Shown here piece after piece: positions 35,013 through 45,330 of a stretch of 64,000 bases of DNA (the first letter of the stretch is position 1; the number at the start of each line of letters is the position of its first letter). The stretch spans positions 34,076-98,075 of the forward strand of contig LUCM01008249.1 in NCBI GenBank assembly GCA_008360955.1. The letters run 5' to 3'. The stretch comes from Fasciolopsis buskii. Taxonomy: Eukaryota; Platyhelminthes; Trematoda; Plagiorchiida; Fasciolidae. The notes under the pieces were generated by a model. The model ran no database searches, had not been told where the DNA came from, and was given only the letters and a program-made list of their open reading frames with translations. The translations under genes were made by a program, and so were the position numbers.

Positions 35013-35339
35013 TCAATTTCCTGAATGTCGTTCAGGTGCGCTTGATTTAAGGTGTCATGATTGTGGTTTACGAGCCGATTCGCAAATAAAGAACTGACAA
35101 GTTCAACAAATATGATCACTGTGCTTGTATGAAAAAGAATGGGTGCTAGGTATTCGCAGTAAATCTAAGGGTTACTGAGTGAACTAAGCGTCGGTGAACG
35201 AGATTTAAACCACGCGACACTCTAACGAGAAAACGAGAACGATTTCAAAATCAAACTCAGGTTTTTAATGCAGCAGTCCGGCCGATCTTACTATATCACC
35301 GCGAAACCAGGCTAATAAGACGAAAGAAAACCGGACAAC

Positions 35340-35775
35340 CAGAAATTTTCGACTACTAATGTTAAATGTTTTAAAACTCAGGTGGCGCGATAGAGTCCCC
35401 AACGAACCGACTACAAACCACAGTCAAGTCGATTGTCTCCCTGCGCGCAGAACTCTATTAACTAGCGGTTTGGACATGTCCTTCGTAGACCTGACCAAGC
35501 TCTAACCAGCACTGTCTTAGCACCACCCGAATGCGCAGGCTGGCTTCGCCGATGAAAACAAATAAGAACCCGGCTGGGTGCCATTTTGAAGACAAATTAA
35601 CTTGGCCTTCGTACGGTATACTACACTCATCAGTGGAAATTGAAATGGGTTGAAATCTAGAAGGAACTTGCCGCTAACCGCCTAACATGAGCAGTTGCGA
35701 TCAAAGACACTCATGAAGCGGGTTTAACCTTTTCCAGGAGCAAGCCGAACCAAAGAAAAGTTAAGTAGATGGACG
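35340..35775 (+). mobile_element. RTE-type LINE C-terminal remnant (family RTE-C)
   Basis: Plus-strand frames give RWFGHVLRRPDQALTSTVLA, then LGLRTVYYTHQWKLKWVEI, KELAANRLT and AVAIKDTH, the C-terminal RLRWLGHVLRMP...W...L..DR..W...IRD pattern of RTE-clade proteins, with frame changes between the pieces. The wording differs from the RTE-A and RTE-B families here. Confidence 0.6.
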
Positions 35776-35919
35776 ACCTTTAACGCACAGTTCGGCGGAG
35801 CAATTTCGCAATCTAACTAGGAGACTTAGCCGCCCGAGAAGGTCGGCTGTCCAGAAAATGGGGAACGTTTGTTGGCTTTTTCCTTCAAATGAAAGGTGTA
35901 CAGTGCCACAGTCTGTAAT

Positions 35920-36245
35920 GTACTTCTTTCAGGTTATGATACTTGGGCCTTTGCATGTTGAAGATGCCCAAATGTCTCCGAAGTGTTGATCGAGTTTGGT
36001 GAGAAAGTCGGGTGAGCAATGACGAGGTGCATCGTCGTGGGCTAGGTGTAGACAGTCGTCCTCTACATCGCCTTCGGTGGCTTGGGTACGCACTGCGTAT
36101 ACCCGTCCATTGTCTACCTTTTAGTGCTCTTTTGCAAGTGATCGGCCAGGCACCCCAGTTGTTTCAGAAAGAGCGCTGATCACCTTGGGCAGTTTACAAG
36201 CCTTACTTGATAAACCTCATCGGATCAGCGGAACATGACAAAGAT
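35920..36245 (+). mobile_element. RTE-type LINE C-terminal remnant
   Basis: Plus strand reads LRSVDRVW, then ESRVSNDEVHRRGLGVDS and HRLRWLGYALRIPVHCLPF: the CLR.I.R..W..RVSN.EV..R.LG ... RLRWLGH.LR signature. It follows the RTE-C piece after 150 bases but repeats the same part of the protein, so it is a separate insertion. Confidence 0.62.
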
Positions 36246-36469
36246 CAGTGTTCTTAATTCGATATCGGGTCACACTCGCGGCATCAACGCCACTATCAAC
36301 ATCATCACTGTCTAAAGTTAAACAGCAGCATCAGGCCCGAATAACCGCTGTCTTCCTCCCAGAGATGCACGATAATAAAAGAAGTGGATACAGGATCTAG
36401 AGAGGTGGAAAAAGAAAAGGATGTCGTGGAACCCAACAGATGGAATAAAGTCTAGTCCTACAGACGCAT

Positions 36470-37575
36470 TTTTAATTACTCTGAATCAACAGAAAGTGAT
36501 AACACGATTGTCGCTGTTCACAGTTTACTGCTATATCGTTTAATGTTCCCCACAAACTGGATAATGGACACTTGGATTCCAACCATGAAGACTTGAAAGG
36601 TCAACTTTACCGAAGTTCGCTGTAAATTTTCTCATTCCATAGGTCCATCATGCATTGATCTGCACGTGGCTTCTTCCATTCCAAAAGAAAAAAAAACGGG
36701 GGACGGTACGGCAGACGCCTGTTTGCCCTGAGCAACACGAAATTCAATCAACGAAGCCTGCTAAGCCTCATATGTGGTAGGATAGTCTCTGAACCGGAAC
36801 CCAAAAGCAGATCCCTACCCTCGGTCCCTCAATCTAATTTTAACAACACTATGCAAAAAAGACGGTCAAAAACTTCTAAGCGACAAACATTTTTACCATC
36901 CAAACTCCATGCCACGCAAACAAACAACAAAACTGAGCGCACTGCGGCACAGTGCATATGACTTTCCAACTTCAGCAAAATATCATATCGGCACCACAAA
37001 TGGAGCGTATGGCACTCCAAATTTGAATAAACGCGTGCCTATTGCCCACATTGTGCTGCCACCCTTCGTCACCCACTTGTCAAGGCAACTGGAACGGCCC
37101 ACAATCGTTATCTCGCCATCAAGTATCGATCTCGGTACCACTGACATTCATTTTCAAAGCACAAAGTACATGTCAAATGGAGCTGCAGTCCTCCTTATGC
37201 GACCATAGGTATGCGAGTACAAAGCTTTCAGACCCCTACGGTGAAGAGCGCTGTTCGATTGACTGCGTTAAAAGCCCCTCTTAAGTTGAGAAAAAACCAC
37301 GATTGTCGGACGGCAGTGCGTGGCATGCTTCAAATGTGTGGCTAAGGGTAAAAATCTAGTCGATGTAACCTCGACCTGGAAGAAATCGGGTTTGGTACTT
37401 ACGGTTGTTACTCCACAAACTAAAGTCAGATGGTTGAGTCTCTGCTGCCAATATGGAACAGGCACTCCATTTCTTTCGCATACGATTTCATTAGCCGAAG
37501 TTAGTCGACTACCGATGACGTGAATAAATTTAAACAGTCCTTGACCGTTTGTTGAAACAGCTTCTACTCCCATTT
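36470..37575 (-). mobile_element. RTE-A LINE copy C, decayed, with internal deletions
   Basis: On the minus strand RPTIVVFSQLKRGF is the FLDLKGAF palm motif with its catalytic Asp lost; it is followed at once by pieces equivalent to FGMCFAPSK, LILDGE, the WRRPDI and GRVYCVAVHLVLLYGCETW region (frame-shifted around 36900-37000) and the 3' end (TANFGKVDLSSLHGWNP). The middle of the reverse transcriptase, with the YTDD box, is missing. Orientation is opposite to copy A just to its right. Confidence 0.7.
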
Positions 37576-38226
37576 CTCCAGCTATCTTAACCTGTCAATT
37601 TTCACGGTCCTTCTCAAGGCTTGTCACCACCTGGGGCCGTAAATGTCAAAGAATCTAATTAATCCTCATACAGTTGGAGAGTTGACATTCTTGCTTCATC
37701 AACTTCAGCGGCTGTCACAACGAGACTACACCTTGACCTGGTGTGACAGCTTGCGTGCCTCCATGATCCAACGAGCTATACAGGATAGCATATCTCAAGC
37801 CGAAGATCCAATCATGTCTGGAAGATCAATGGTTAGAGGCCTGACGAAGTAGTCTCCTGGTCCCTCCTGTCGGGAGTTGATCTGAGTTGGCAGCTCAGTC
37901 GGAAAAACGAGTGGAAGACTGATTAATCCAAGTAGATGGGCTTCCACTCAGCTATATTCCGCTGCCTTGTGGTTAGGTTCTTGTCAGAACCAAGGCTTTG
38001 GCTGAGAACCCTAATCGTTCTTCTGCTTAGCGGCTGGACTCCCTAGCAGTACCCGTCCATTATTCCCCATGAGTTACACGCCTACAAATAATTCCATACT
38101 GCGTCGGTCGTCGCGCATCATAAGCAGGACCGCGCTGCCCATTGCATCGAGCGGGGTGGGTAGTGATAAGTATACTACTGCCCAGAGTTCCCTCTCTTTT
38201 ATTCAACCAATCTCTTCTGTCTCCAA

Positions 38227-38227
38227 N
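38227..38227. other. Ambiguous base N, one base shorter than its twin
   Basis: The only N of the window. Copy A has CTCCAANCAATC, whereas copy B on the other strand has CTCCAAAGCAATC. So a single N stands for two bases, and the reading frame of the LINE breaks exactly here. It is more likely an assembly or consensus artefact than a mutation. Confidence 0.7.
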
Positions 38228-38467
38228 CAATCTGTTTGCCCCTTCTGCCTACCGGTAGTATCTCGGTTGATAACACGCCCGATACTCCCAACGGTTTATT
38301 GCCAAATAGTGTAGTAGGTGGTTTTCAGTCTGTTAGCTCACATTTTCTCAAGCCTCGTCAGCCTCTGCATCTGGGTTCCCTCAATGTGCGCACTTTATTG
38401 CAGGCTGGACAACAGGCGTGTTTGGCTCCGACAGTGGACTCACCTTCGATTGATGTCTGCTGTGTGA

Positions 38468-39478
38468 GTGAAACACGAATTTAGGATTCGAGTAGTAATT
38501 CAGCTAACTACGCCAAACGTCTCGTCAAGATATTTTCTTCGCACTTCAGGAGACGAAGCGGCTCAAGCTGTGGATCAACGTGGTGTAGGGATAGTCTTGA
38601 GTGAGAAGGCTGAAGCAGCCCTTTTAGATTGGATCCCAGTCAACAGTCGCTTGTGTGCCATGAGACTGCAGGGATCATTTGGCGTCCGAAAGGATAGTAG
38701 TGTTAAGCGTAGTTTATTTGTTATCTCGGCATACGCTCGTCAACAGGCCGGATTTCGGCCAGGTCGAGGTTGCATCGACCAAATATTCACTCTTCGACAG
38801 ATACTCGAAACGCGCCACATGCACCGGCGCCCTACGATCGTAGTCTTCCTCGACTTGAAAGGTGCTTTCGACTCCGTGGATCGACCAGCACTATTCAGTG
38901 CTCTCCACCGGAAGGGTATGCCAACGAAGTTTGTGAACCTGTTGCGAGCATTGTACTCGCATACCGATGGTCGCGTTAGGGTATACGGCGAACTGTCAAG
39001 TTTACTCGAAACGACTAGTGGCGTTCGACAAGGGTGTCCCATATCTCCATTCTTGTTCAATTTCGTCATTGACGAAGTGATGGAAGATGCTTTAGGAGGT
39101 CTCCGGGATGTAGGAGTCGAACTTGGAAGTTGGGGGAAGCTATGCGACCCAGATTACACAGACGACGTCGTGTGCCTGTTCGAGTCTGCGGACCATGCAC
39201 AACGGGCACTAGATAGACTGTCGAGATCGGTTGCTCGGTTTGGCATGTGCTTTGCACCTTCAAAGTGTAAACTGCTGTTACGGGACTGGACGACACCATC
39301 GTCGAACTTGATACTGGATGGAGAGAAAATACCGATTGAGGACCGTTTCAGCTTCCTTGGTAGCTGCGTGTCCAACGATGGTAGCTCGGAATTGGAGAAG
39401 AGCATGCGTATATCCAAGGCTAGGGCAGCTTACACTGGATTGAAGCACTTGTGGCGTCGGCCTGATATTTCACTTTAG
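38468..39478 (+). pseudogene. RTE-A copy A: reverse transcriptase
   Basis: 336 codons without a stop. Residues 1-90 are the end of the endonuclease N-terminal half (GVGIVLSEKAEA, VISAYA). After the deletion join, residues 94-101 (AGFRPGRG) start the reverse transcriptase fingers; FLDLKGAFDSV (127-137) carries the first catalytic Asp at 129; GVRQGCPISP (185-194) is the template-grip loop; DYTDD (229-233) is the catalytic box with Thr for the usual Ala; LILDGEKI and FLGSCVSNDG follow. The RT domain itself looks intact, unusual among the copies here. The frame ends at TAG 39476-39478 just before the C-terminal domain. Confidence 0.78.
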
Positions 39479-40000
39479 TTGAAAGGTCGTGTGTACTGTG
39501 TTGCAGTGCATTTAGTTCTGTTGTACGGTTGCGAAACGTGGAGTATGCGTGTGGGCGATGTTCGTCTGTTGGAGGTTTTCGTCAACCGATGTTTACGTAG
39601 TATGGCTAGGATTGGATGGAGTGACCGGGTGAGTAATATTGAGGTTAGGAATCTGGTATTGCGTGCCACTTCTGAGAATAGCCTGTTTCAGCGTACGAAA
39701 CTTAGTATACTGCGCTGGCTGGGTCAGGTGTTGCGTATCGCGAACACTCGTCTACCATACCATGCCCTATTTTGTGTTCCTCCTAAGTAATGGAAGAAGC
39801 CATGTGGAGGCCAACAGATGACGTGGCAACGTGGGATGAGAAAATGTACAGCGAAGTTAGGTAATGTAGGTGTCTCACGCCTTCGTGATTGGAGCCCGAA
39901 AGACTCGTCGACTAGCTGGCTGGAGACACCGAAGGATATGCCAGTGAACCGTGAACAGTGGCGATTGCGCTATCATTTTCTATCGAATCAGAATGATTGA
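39479..40000 (+). pseudogene. RTE-A copy A: C-terminal domain
   Basis: Continues LKGRVYCVAVHLVLLYGCETW, then CLRSMARIGWSDRVSN.EVR and LSILRWLGQVLRIA (39479-39788), and after one TAA at 39787 the last part, MTWQRGMRKCTAKLG and SWLETPKDM, to the stop at 39998-40000. These are the standard C-terminal motifs of RTE-clade proteins. Confidence 0.75.
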
Positions 40001-40184
40001 AAACACGTGCGTTTGTACCGTTAGACTGTGTTTCGTGTGTTGGCTGCAGCAGCATCTTATCTGTTCCCGCCTGTGTAGGTGCACTCCCTGTTCCCCTTGG
40101 ATATTCACTCTTTTTATAGAAACGTGTAACTCTGGGGGAAAGACAGCGGTCAGTGAGGCTTGCCTTGCTGTTTAACGCTGAACG

Positions 40185-40208
40185 ATGATGATGATGGTGA
40201 TGATGAAC
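40185..40208 (+). repeat. (GAT)n-type LINE tail
   Basis: GATGATGATGATGGTGATG closes copy A and marks its 3' end. Short tandem repeats in place of poly(A) are typical of RTE elements. Confidence 0.75.
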
Positions 40209-40210
40209 TT

Positions 40211-42399
40211 CAGCGGTCCTTGCGAGATCCAGTAAATTTGATAGACACTCGATGCAGGACGGCGGGCAAAACCTGCTGCCAAGTGGCGGTGGTAAATGGC
40301 AACTCGGTGTTGTCCGGTTCATTACCACACTTGATCTAAATGAGACTTTACGTGATTCTTTGTTATTTGAGGTTCAGGGTGCATGATTGCTCCTTGAATT
40401 GGCCAGCCCAATGATTGTGCCTTTATTGTTTGCTATGAATGTCATATACAGTATATGGGTACGACATTCGCCAAGGGATACAGGGTATGCTGACTTGTCT
40501 GGGTTGTCGTCCAGACAGGTGAGATTAGCGGGATGCTCCAAAGCAAAACTTAGGTCTGCTGTTAGCCGAGTAACATGCAGCATTTTTACAGTAGTCTCTC
40601 ATGAAATGGGAAAGAATTAGGGATGAGGCAAACTTCCCGCGCTCCATAGAACACAAAAAGTGACGAACGCTAGATGAGTGCTATCCTGACATAAAATAAG
40701 ACGGTGCGACTTTTTGAGGATGAATACATATTTCTCAGGCATATCAATCATCAAAAATAATGCATAACGTAATACCACTGATGGAACCGAAAACCACGCG
40801 AATGGGCACTCGAAAAACCCAATGGCACTCTGAAAAATGAATGATTCAGCCAGCACATATGTATATATGCACTCGAAAAGGTATTCATCAGTGCTCCTGA
40901 GATTACTTTTACATCAAGGAACTAACCTGCCATCCACCGTTGGATTCAGCGCTGATGTGCCCTACAATGCTGTTCGCGCCAAACACAGGTTGCTTTACAT
41001 CTATCTGCTTCATGTACACGAAGGGCATGCTCATTGAAAGTAGTCCGGAAGAGGAATTTTTGTTTATAAATATCACCTGAAGTGGATTTCTAAATTTTAA
41101 GTTTACCTGGCTTACCCGATGGGACGTTAAATAAACCCGTCCAGTGTGCGTACCTTTGAGCGGTGGGCCTAATTTAAGTTCGCATCCATCGTAAAAGATG
41201 AGCAGTCTATTATCAACAAAATTTCATTTGCTGGCTTACCTTTCGCCATAAAACAACAAAACACCATCAACTCCAACACGATGACTTGTGTTGAGTGACA
41301 TTTCGCTAAAAATGGGTTGATATAACTGTATAAGGTTTCAATTTTTGAGTCCCCTCAAACAGTGCTGAAATCAAAAAAAAAAACAGAGAACTCAAGTACA
41401 CCTACGGTTCCATTGTGAAAAAATTAGGCAGCGTATTAACAAAGACAGTTCTAAAGGCAAAAATTATGAACACAGCGGTGCGTCGTTTGGTATCTATCTT
41501 GTTAAGGTTAGCTGACAGGACAGTAACAAAACATGCATCGGACTAATTCAATGACATCATTTTAGATACTTTTTTCACTGGATCAAGACCAAACAAATGA
41601 ACCCAGCAAACAATCAGATAGTAAAACAACTGCCTTAAATGGAACATGAAATAACTGTTCTACCGAATCTTGACTACGGAAAAGGGATACACAAAGGGAA
41701 AACTTGATAACAAACCGTTTTTTTAACTCTACATACTTTGTGATTTCTTCATTGTTTTCGGATTAATTTTAAGGGGGATGAGTTCTACAGACAAGCCACA
41801 GCATTTGAGCCACCAACCAACAACGATCCTCATCCCTTGGGCCCCAACCACGAAGGAGGGAAGCGCCGATCGAGGTGAAAACTGAAGTTCACTTTTGCAT
41901 ACTTCTATGCCAGGTCACATCCTGACCGCCACGTCGCTTCTTCCAGTCTTGCCCAGCGCGTGCAACAAGAGCACGAAAAGAGACGATGGACAGGTACACG
42001 CAATACGTGTCCAAGTCACCGAAAGCAACATAAAGCAATTATCTCAGTCAGAGGACAACTGACTGTACTCAGCACAAGACGACGCGCCTCGTCATTTTTA
42101 CTCGGGGGTTAGAGGAAGCTGATCTGGCTTTCGCGATTTGTGGTGTACCCCTGCTCAAGAAATTCGACGGATGTGACGAGGCACTCGATACATTTGAAGC
42201 TATGGCCTATCTTTAACCGACTACCAAAAAAAAGCGCAGGCACACGTTCCTACCAGTATCGAACAATAAATTGGCATTTTGAAAGCACAAAGCACATACC
42301 GCACCCAGAAACCGGTATCAACAAGCAAGCCAATGTACATTGAACAGACTAAATCATCGCTTAGCAATGCAATATTATCGGGATACTCCGGGACAAAAA
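40211..42399. other. No supported gene
   Basis: AT-rich spacer between LINE copies A and B. Nothing recognised on either strand. Confidence 0.5.
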
Positions 42400-42856
42400 A
42401 TCCAAGATCATCACGTTCAGCGTTGCAATAAAAGTTGCCTTTAATCCAGACTTAAATATCTACAAAAATAATGATTCAAGGGAAATAGGAAGTGCACCTA
42501 TACAGGCGGGAACAGATAAGATACTGCTGTAGCCAATACATACGGAACAGTCTAACTGCAAAAACGTACTCTCTCAACCAAACTGATTCGATAGAAAACA
42601 ACACTGTTCGCGATTCACTGTCATATCCTCCAGTGTCTCCAGCCAGCTAGGTGACGGATCTTTCGGATCCCAACCACGAAGACGCAAGACACCCACTTTA
42701 CCTAAGTTCGTTGTACATTTCCTCATCCCACGTTGCCACGTCATCTGCTGACCTCCACATGGCTTCTTCCATTCCTTGGGAGGAACCCAAAATTGGCACG
42801 TTATGGTAGACGAGTGTTTACCATACGTAACAAATGACCCAACCAGCTTACTACTA

Positions 42857-43471
42857 CTAAGTTTCATGAATACTGGATCTGGGACCGCAGGCGAAATTCG
42901 CTGCCAAATGCATCGCCTGCTTAATTTGATCCCACTGACCGTCTACATTGCTACTGGTCGTAGTTCTTAGTTCCTCGGACAGTTTCTGTTCGTAGCTGTT
43001 GCGAACAGCCGAATCAGACAAACGTTCGACAGCCAATCGGATATGTGGTCTGCGTGGATGGCCGTTGGGCTGCAGTAAAAATCGCACTAAAACCAACGCA
43101 TGGTCCAATTCAACGTACGTGGTCCAGTACGATCTACAGTTCTGGACAGAACCGCGCCAACGATAACTAACTGCGATATGGTCAATCTGACTCAAAGTAC
43201 CTGTCGAGCTAGAGCGCCATGTCGCAGTGCGACGCGAACTGTATCGGAAATTCGTACTAGATAGGAATAAATGATCTGCACAGAATTGGAGAAGTCTTTC
43301 TCTGTTGTCTGTTCGCTGTGCAGGCAAGGCGCATCGCCCACTTAAACAGGATTCCGATGCACCAAGTTTTCCAACTCGTGCATTAAAATCACCTGCCACC
43401 ACTACAATGTCAGAGCGTTTGCTCTTCCGAACAGGAGTGACGAGGTTATCGTAAAACTCGTCTTCCTCCAT
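42857..43471 (-). pseudogene. RTE-A copy B: endonuclease, C-terminal part
   Basis: 204 codons. VVVAGDFNARVG (residues 23-34) holds the Asp-Asn pair of APE-type endonucleases; SQIDHIAV (94-101) is the D-H-I strand; ELDHALVLV (121-129) is the SDH motif with Leu-Asp-His, His 124 being the catalytic general acid position. The first third of the nuclease (LGSLNVRTL, VCCVSETRIQ with the metal-binding Glu) is in the frame 44162-43533. Near the end (CGPRSSIHET) the frame meets the deletion. Confidence 0.72.
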
Positions 43472-43532
43472 GTCAGTGCTGCAGTCTGTTGGAGCGTATG
43501 CCGAGATGACAAATCAACTGCGCTTAACACTA

Positions 43533-44162
43533 CTATCCTTTCGGACGCCAAATGATTCCTGCAATCTCACGGCGCAAGCGACTGTTGACTGGGATCCAGT
43601 CTATGAAAGCCGCTTCAGCCTTCTCACTCAAGACTATTCCTACACCGCGTTGATCCACAGCTTGAGTCGCTTCGTCTCCTGAAGTATGCATGAAATACCT
43701 TGAAGAGACGTTTGGCTCAGTTAGTTGAATTACTCTACTCGAATCCTGAATTCGTGTTTCACTCACACAGCAGACATCAATCGAAGGTGAGTCCACTGTC
43801 GGAGCCAAACACGCCTGTTGTCCAGCCTGCAATAAAGTGCGCACATTGAGGGAACCCAGATGCAGAGGCTGACGAGGCTTGAGAAAATGTGAGCTAACAG
43901 ACTGAAAACCACCTACTACACTATTTGGCAATAAACCGTTGGGAGTATCGGGCGTGTTATCAACCGAGATACTACCGGTAGGCAGAAGGGGCAAACAGAT
44001 TGCTTTGGAGACAGAAGAGATTGGTTGAATAAAAGAGAGGGAACTCTGGGCAGTAGTATACTTATCACTACCCACCCCGCTCGATGCAATGGGCAGCGCG
44101 GTCCTGCTTATGATGCGCGACGACCGACGCAGTATGGAATTATTTGTAGGCGTGTAACTCAT
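43533..44162 (-). pseudogene. RTE-A copy B: N-terminal ORF and start of endonuclease
   Basis: 209 codons from MSYTPTNNSILRRS, a Ser/Thr-rich, basic N terminus without a named domain, followed at about residue 104 by LGSLNVRTLLQAG and DVCCVSETRIQ, the first endonuclease motifs. A frameshift at about 43545 separates it from the GDFN part. It is the unbroken counterpart of copy A 38069-38484. Confidence 0.72.
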
Positions 44163-44378
44163 GGGGAATAATGGACGGGTACTGCTAGGGAGTCCAGCCG
44201 CTAAGCAGAAGAACGATTAGGGTTCTCAGCCAAAGCCTTGGTTCTGACAAGAACCTAACCACAAGGCAGCGGAATATAGCTGAGTGGAAGCCCATCTACT
44301 TGGATTAATCAGTCTTCCACTCGTTTTTCCGACTGAGCTGCCAACTCAGATCAACTCCCGACAGGAGGGACCAGGAGA

Positions 44379-44831
44379 CTACTTCGTCAGGCCTCTAACC
44401 ATTGATCTTCCAGACATGATTGGATCTTCGGCTTGAGATATGCTATCCTGTATAGCTCGTTGGGCCATGTAGGCATGCAGGCCATCACACCACGTCAAAG
44501 CCCAGTCTCGCTGTGACAGGATGAGAGCTGCAGTGAGTTTATTCACATAAAATGAACAGAACGATGCTTCAGTCGGTTCCTTATGAGAAACACAATCTTC
44601 CATCTGAACTTGACACAAATGACCGTTGACTAAGATCGAGTTTAAAAAAGCTAGCTCGGTTCGCACACTCAGAGCGATGCCAACGAGAGCCTGCTCACGA
44701 GAGCTTAAAACTGGATTACGTGACATGCGGAGAATCGAGTGAACGTAATATCCAGGTGGTAATGCAAATGGGATTCTGTATACGCGCCTCGGACAAAGTA
44801 GTAAACGTTTTAAAACTCTCAAGAGTCCCAT
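44379..44831 (-). CDS. RTE-A copy B: upstream open frame of unknown role
   Basis: 150 codons upstream of the N-terminal ORF, starting MGLLRVLKRLLLCPRRVYRI and ending SMVRGLTK. It lies in the LINE 5' region and is partly conserved in copy A (TLTWCDSLRASM..RAIQDSIS near 37740-37800). It contains LTWCDG and SREQALVG but no zinc knuckle or coiled coil, so it does not look like a known ORF1. Confidence 0.4.
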   Translation of the reverse strand: MGLLRVLKRLLLCPRRVYRIPFALPPGYYVHSILRMSRNPVLSSREQALVGIALSVRTELAFLNSILVNGHLCQVQMEDCVSHKEPTEASFCSFYVNKLTAALILSQRDWALTWCDGLHAYMAQRAIQDSISQAEDPIMSGRSMVRGLTK

Positions 44832-44989
44832 TTAGCAGCTTATTGTTCCATCTCACCCACAAACCGGTGGAGCGTTAACCCAGTACCACAGCTCTGAGAA
44901 ATGACAGTGTGATCCATATTACTCTGCGTGACGATCAATGCAGAAAGGAAATTACTGTTTGTACTATTTATGAAGGTTTGTGAATCGCT

Positions 44990-45330
44990 GCTACCAGAGT
45001 CTGAGCGATAAGCAAGAAGACGACTCGGACTCTCAATTAGAGTTTGGTCCTAACGAGAACCTGTTCCCAGGGGCAGTGGGAGTCGATTTACTTGAATCCC
45101 ACATTCCATTTTCCGACTGAGTTGTCAGCTCGAATCAACTCAGAACCCGAGGAAGATGGGTTTACTTCATTAGGCCTCTACCCATTGACTTTCCGGGTAT
45201 GATTAGATCTTCAGCTTGATATGAACCATTCTGCGTGACTGTTTTTGTCTTGGGGGCACGGAAGCCATAACACCACGTCAAGCTGAAGTTTAGCTGTTAA
45301 CTCCATTCATCTGGGGACAGAAGACTTCGT
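44990..45330 (-). repeat. Diverged second copy of the LINE 5' region
   Basis: Lines up with 44210-44540 in the same orientation: TTCCGACTGAG.TG.CAGCTC, TTCATTAGGCCTCTACCCATTGA and CATAACACCACGTCAA all have close partners there, about 75% identical by eye, shifted by about 780 bases. It is either a tandem 5' unit of the element or an older insertion hit by the newer one. Confidence 0.6.

Larger units (their letters stand above)
37712..40210 (+). mobile_element. RTE-A LINE copy A
   Basis: Contains 5' sequence (37712-38068), the N-terminal ORF and first half of the endonuclease (38069-38737), reverse transcriptase (38738-39478), C-terminal domain (39479-40000) and a 3' UTR ending in a GAT-rich tail (40185-40208). 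It lacks the second half of the endonuclease: the protein text jumps from FVISAYA directly to QAGFRPGRGC. Further breaks: TAG at 38482-38484, a two-base loss about 38495, stop codons after 39476 and 39787. Fragments of the family also occur at 13006, 24000, 36470 and 42400. Confidence 0.82.
42400..44850 (-). mobile_element. RTE-A LINE copy B, inverted relative to copy A
   Basis: On the minus strand: 5' region with a long open frame (44831-44379), N-terminal ORF (44162-43533), complete endonuclease (43471-42857), then a jump straight to the protein C terminus (42867-42574; KKPCGGQQMTWQRGMRKC) and 3' UTR to about 42400, ending in GATGATC. The entire reverse transcriptase is deleted. Copy A has the reverse deletion. 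The stretch 43749-44463 matches copy A 37768-38481 without visible change, apart from the N. Confidence 0.82.

Noticed and set aside
38740..39417. Minus-strand frames of 77-109 codons.
   Set aside because: Antisense shadows of the RTE-A reverse transcriptase.
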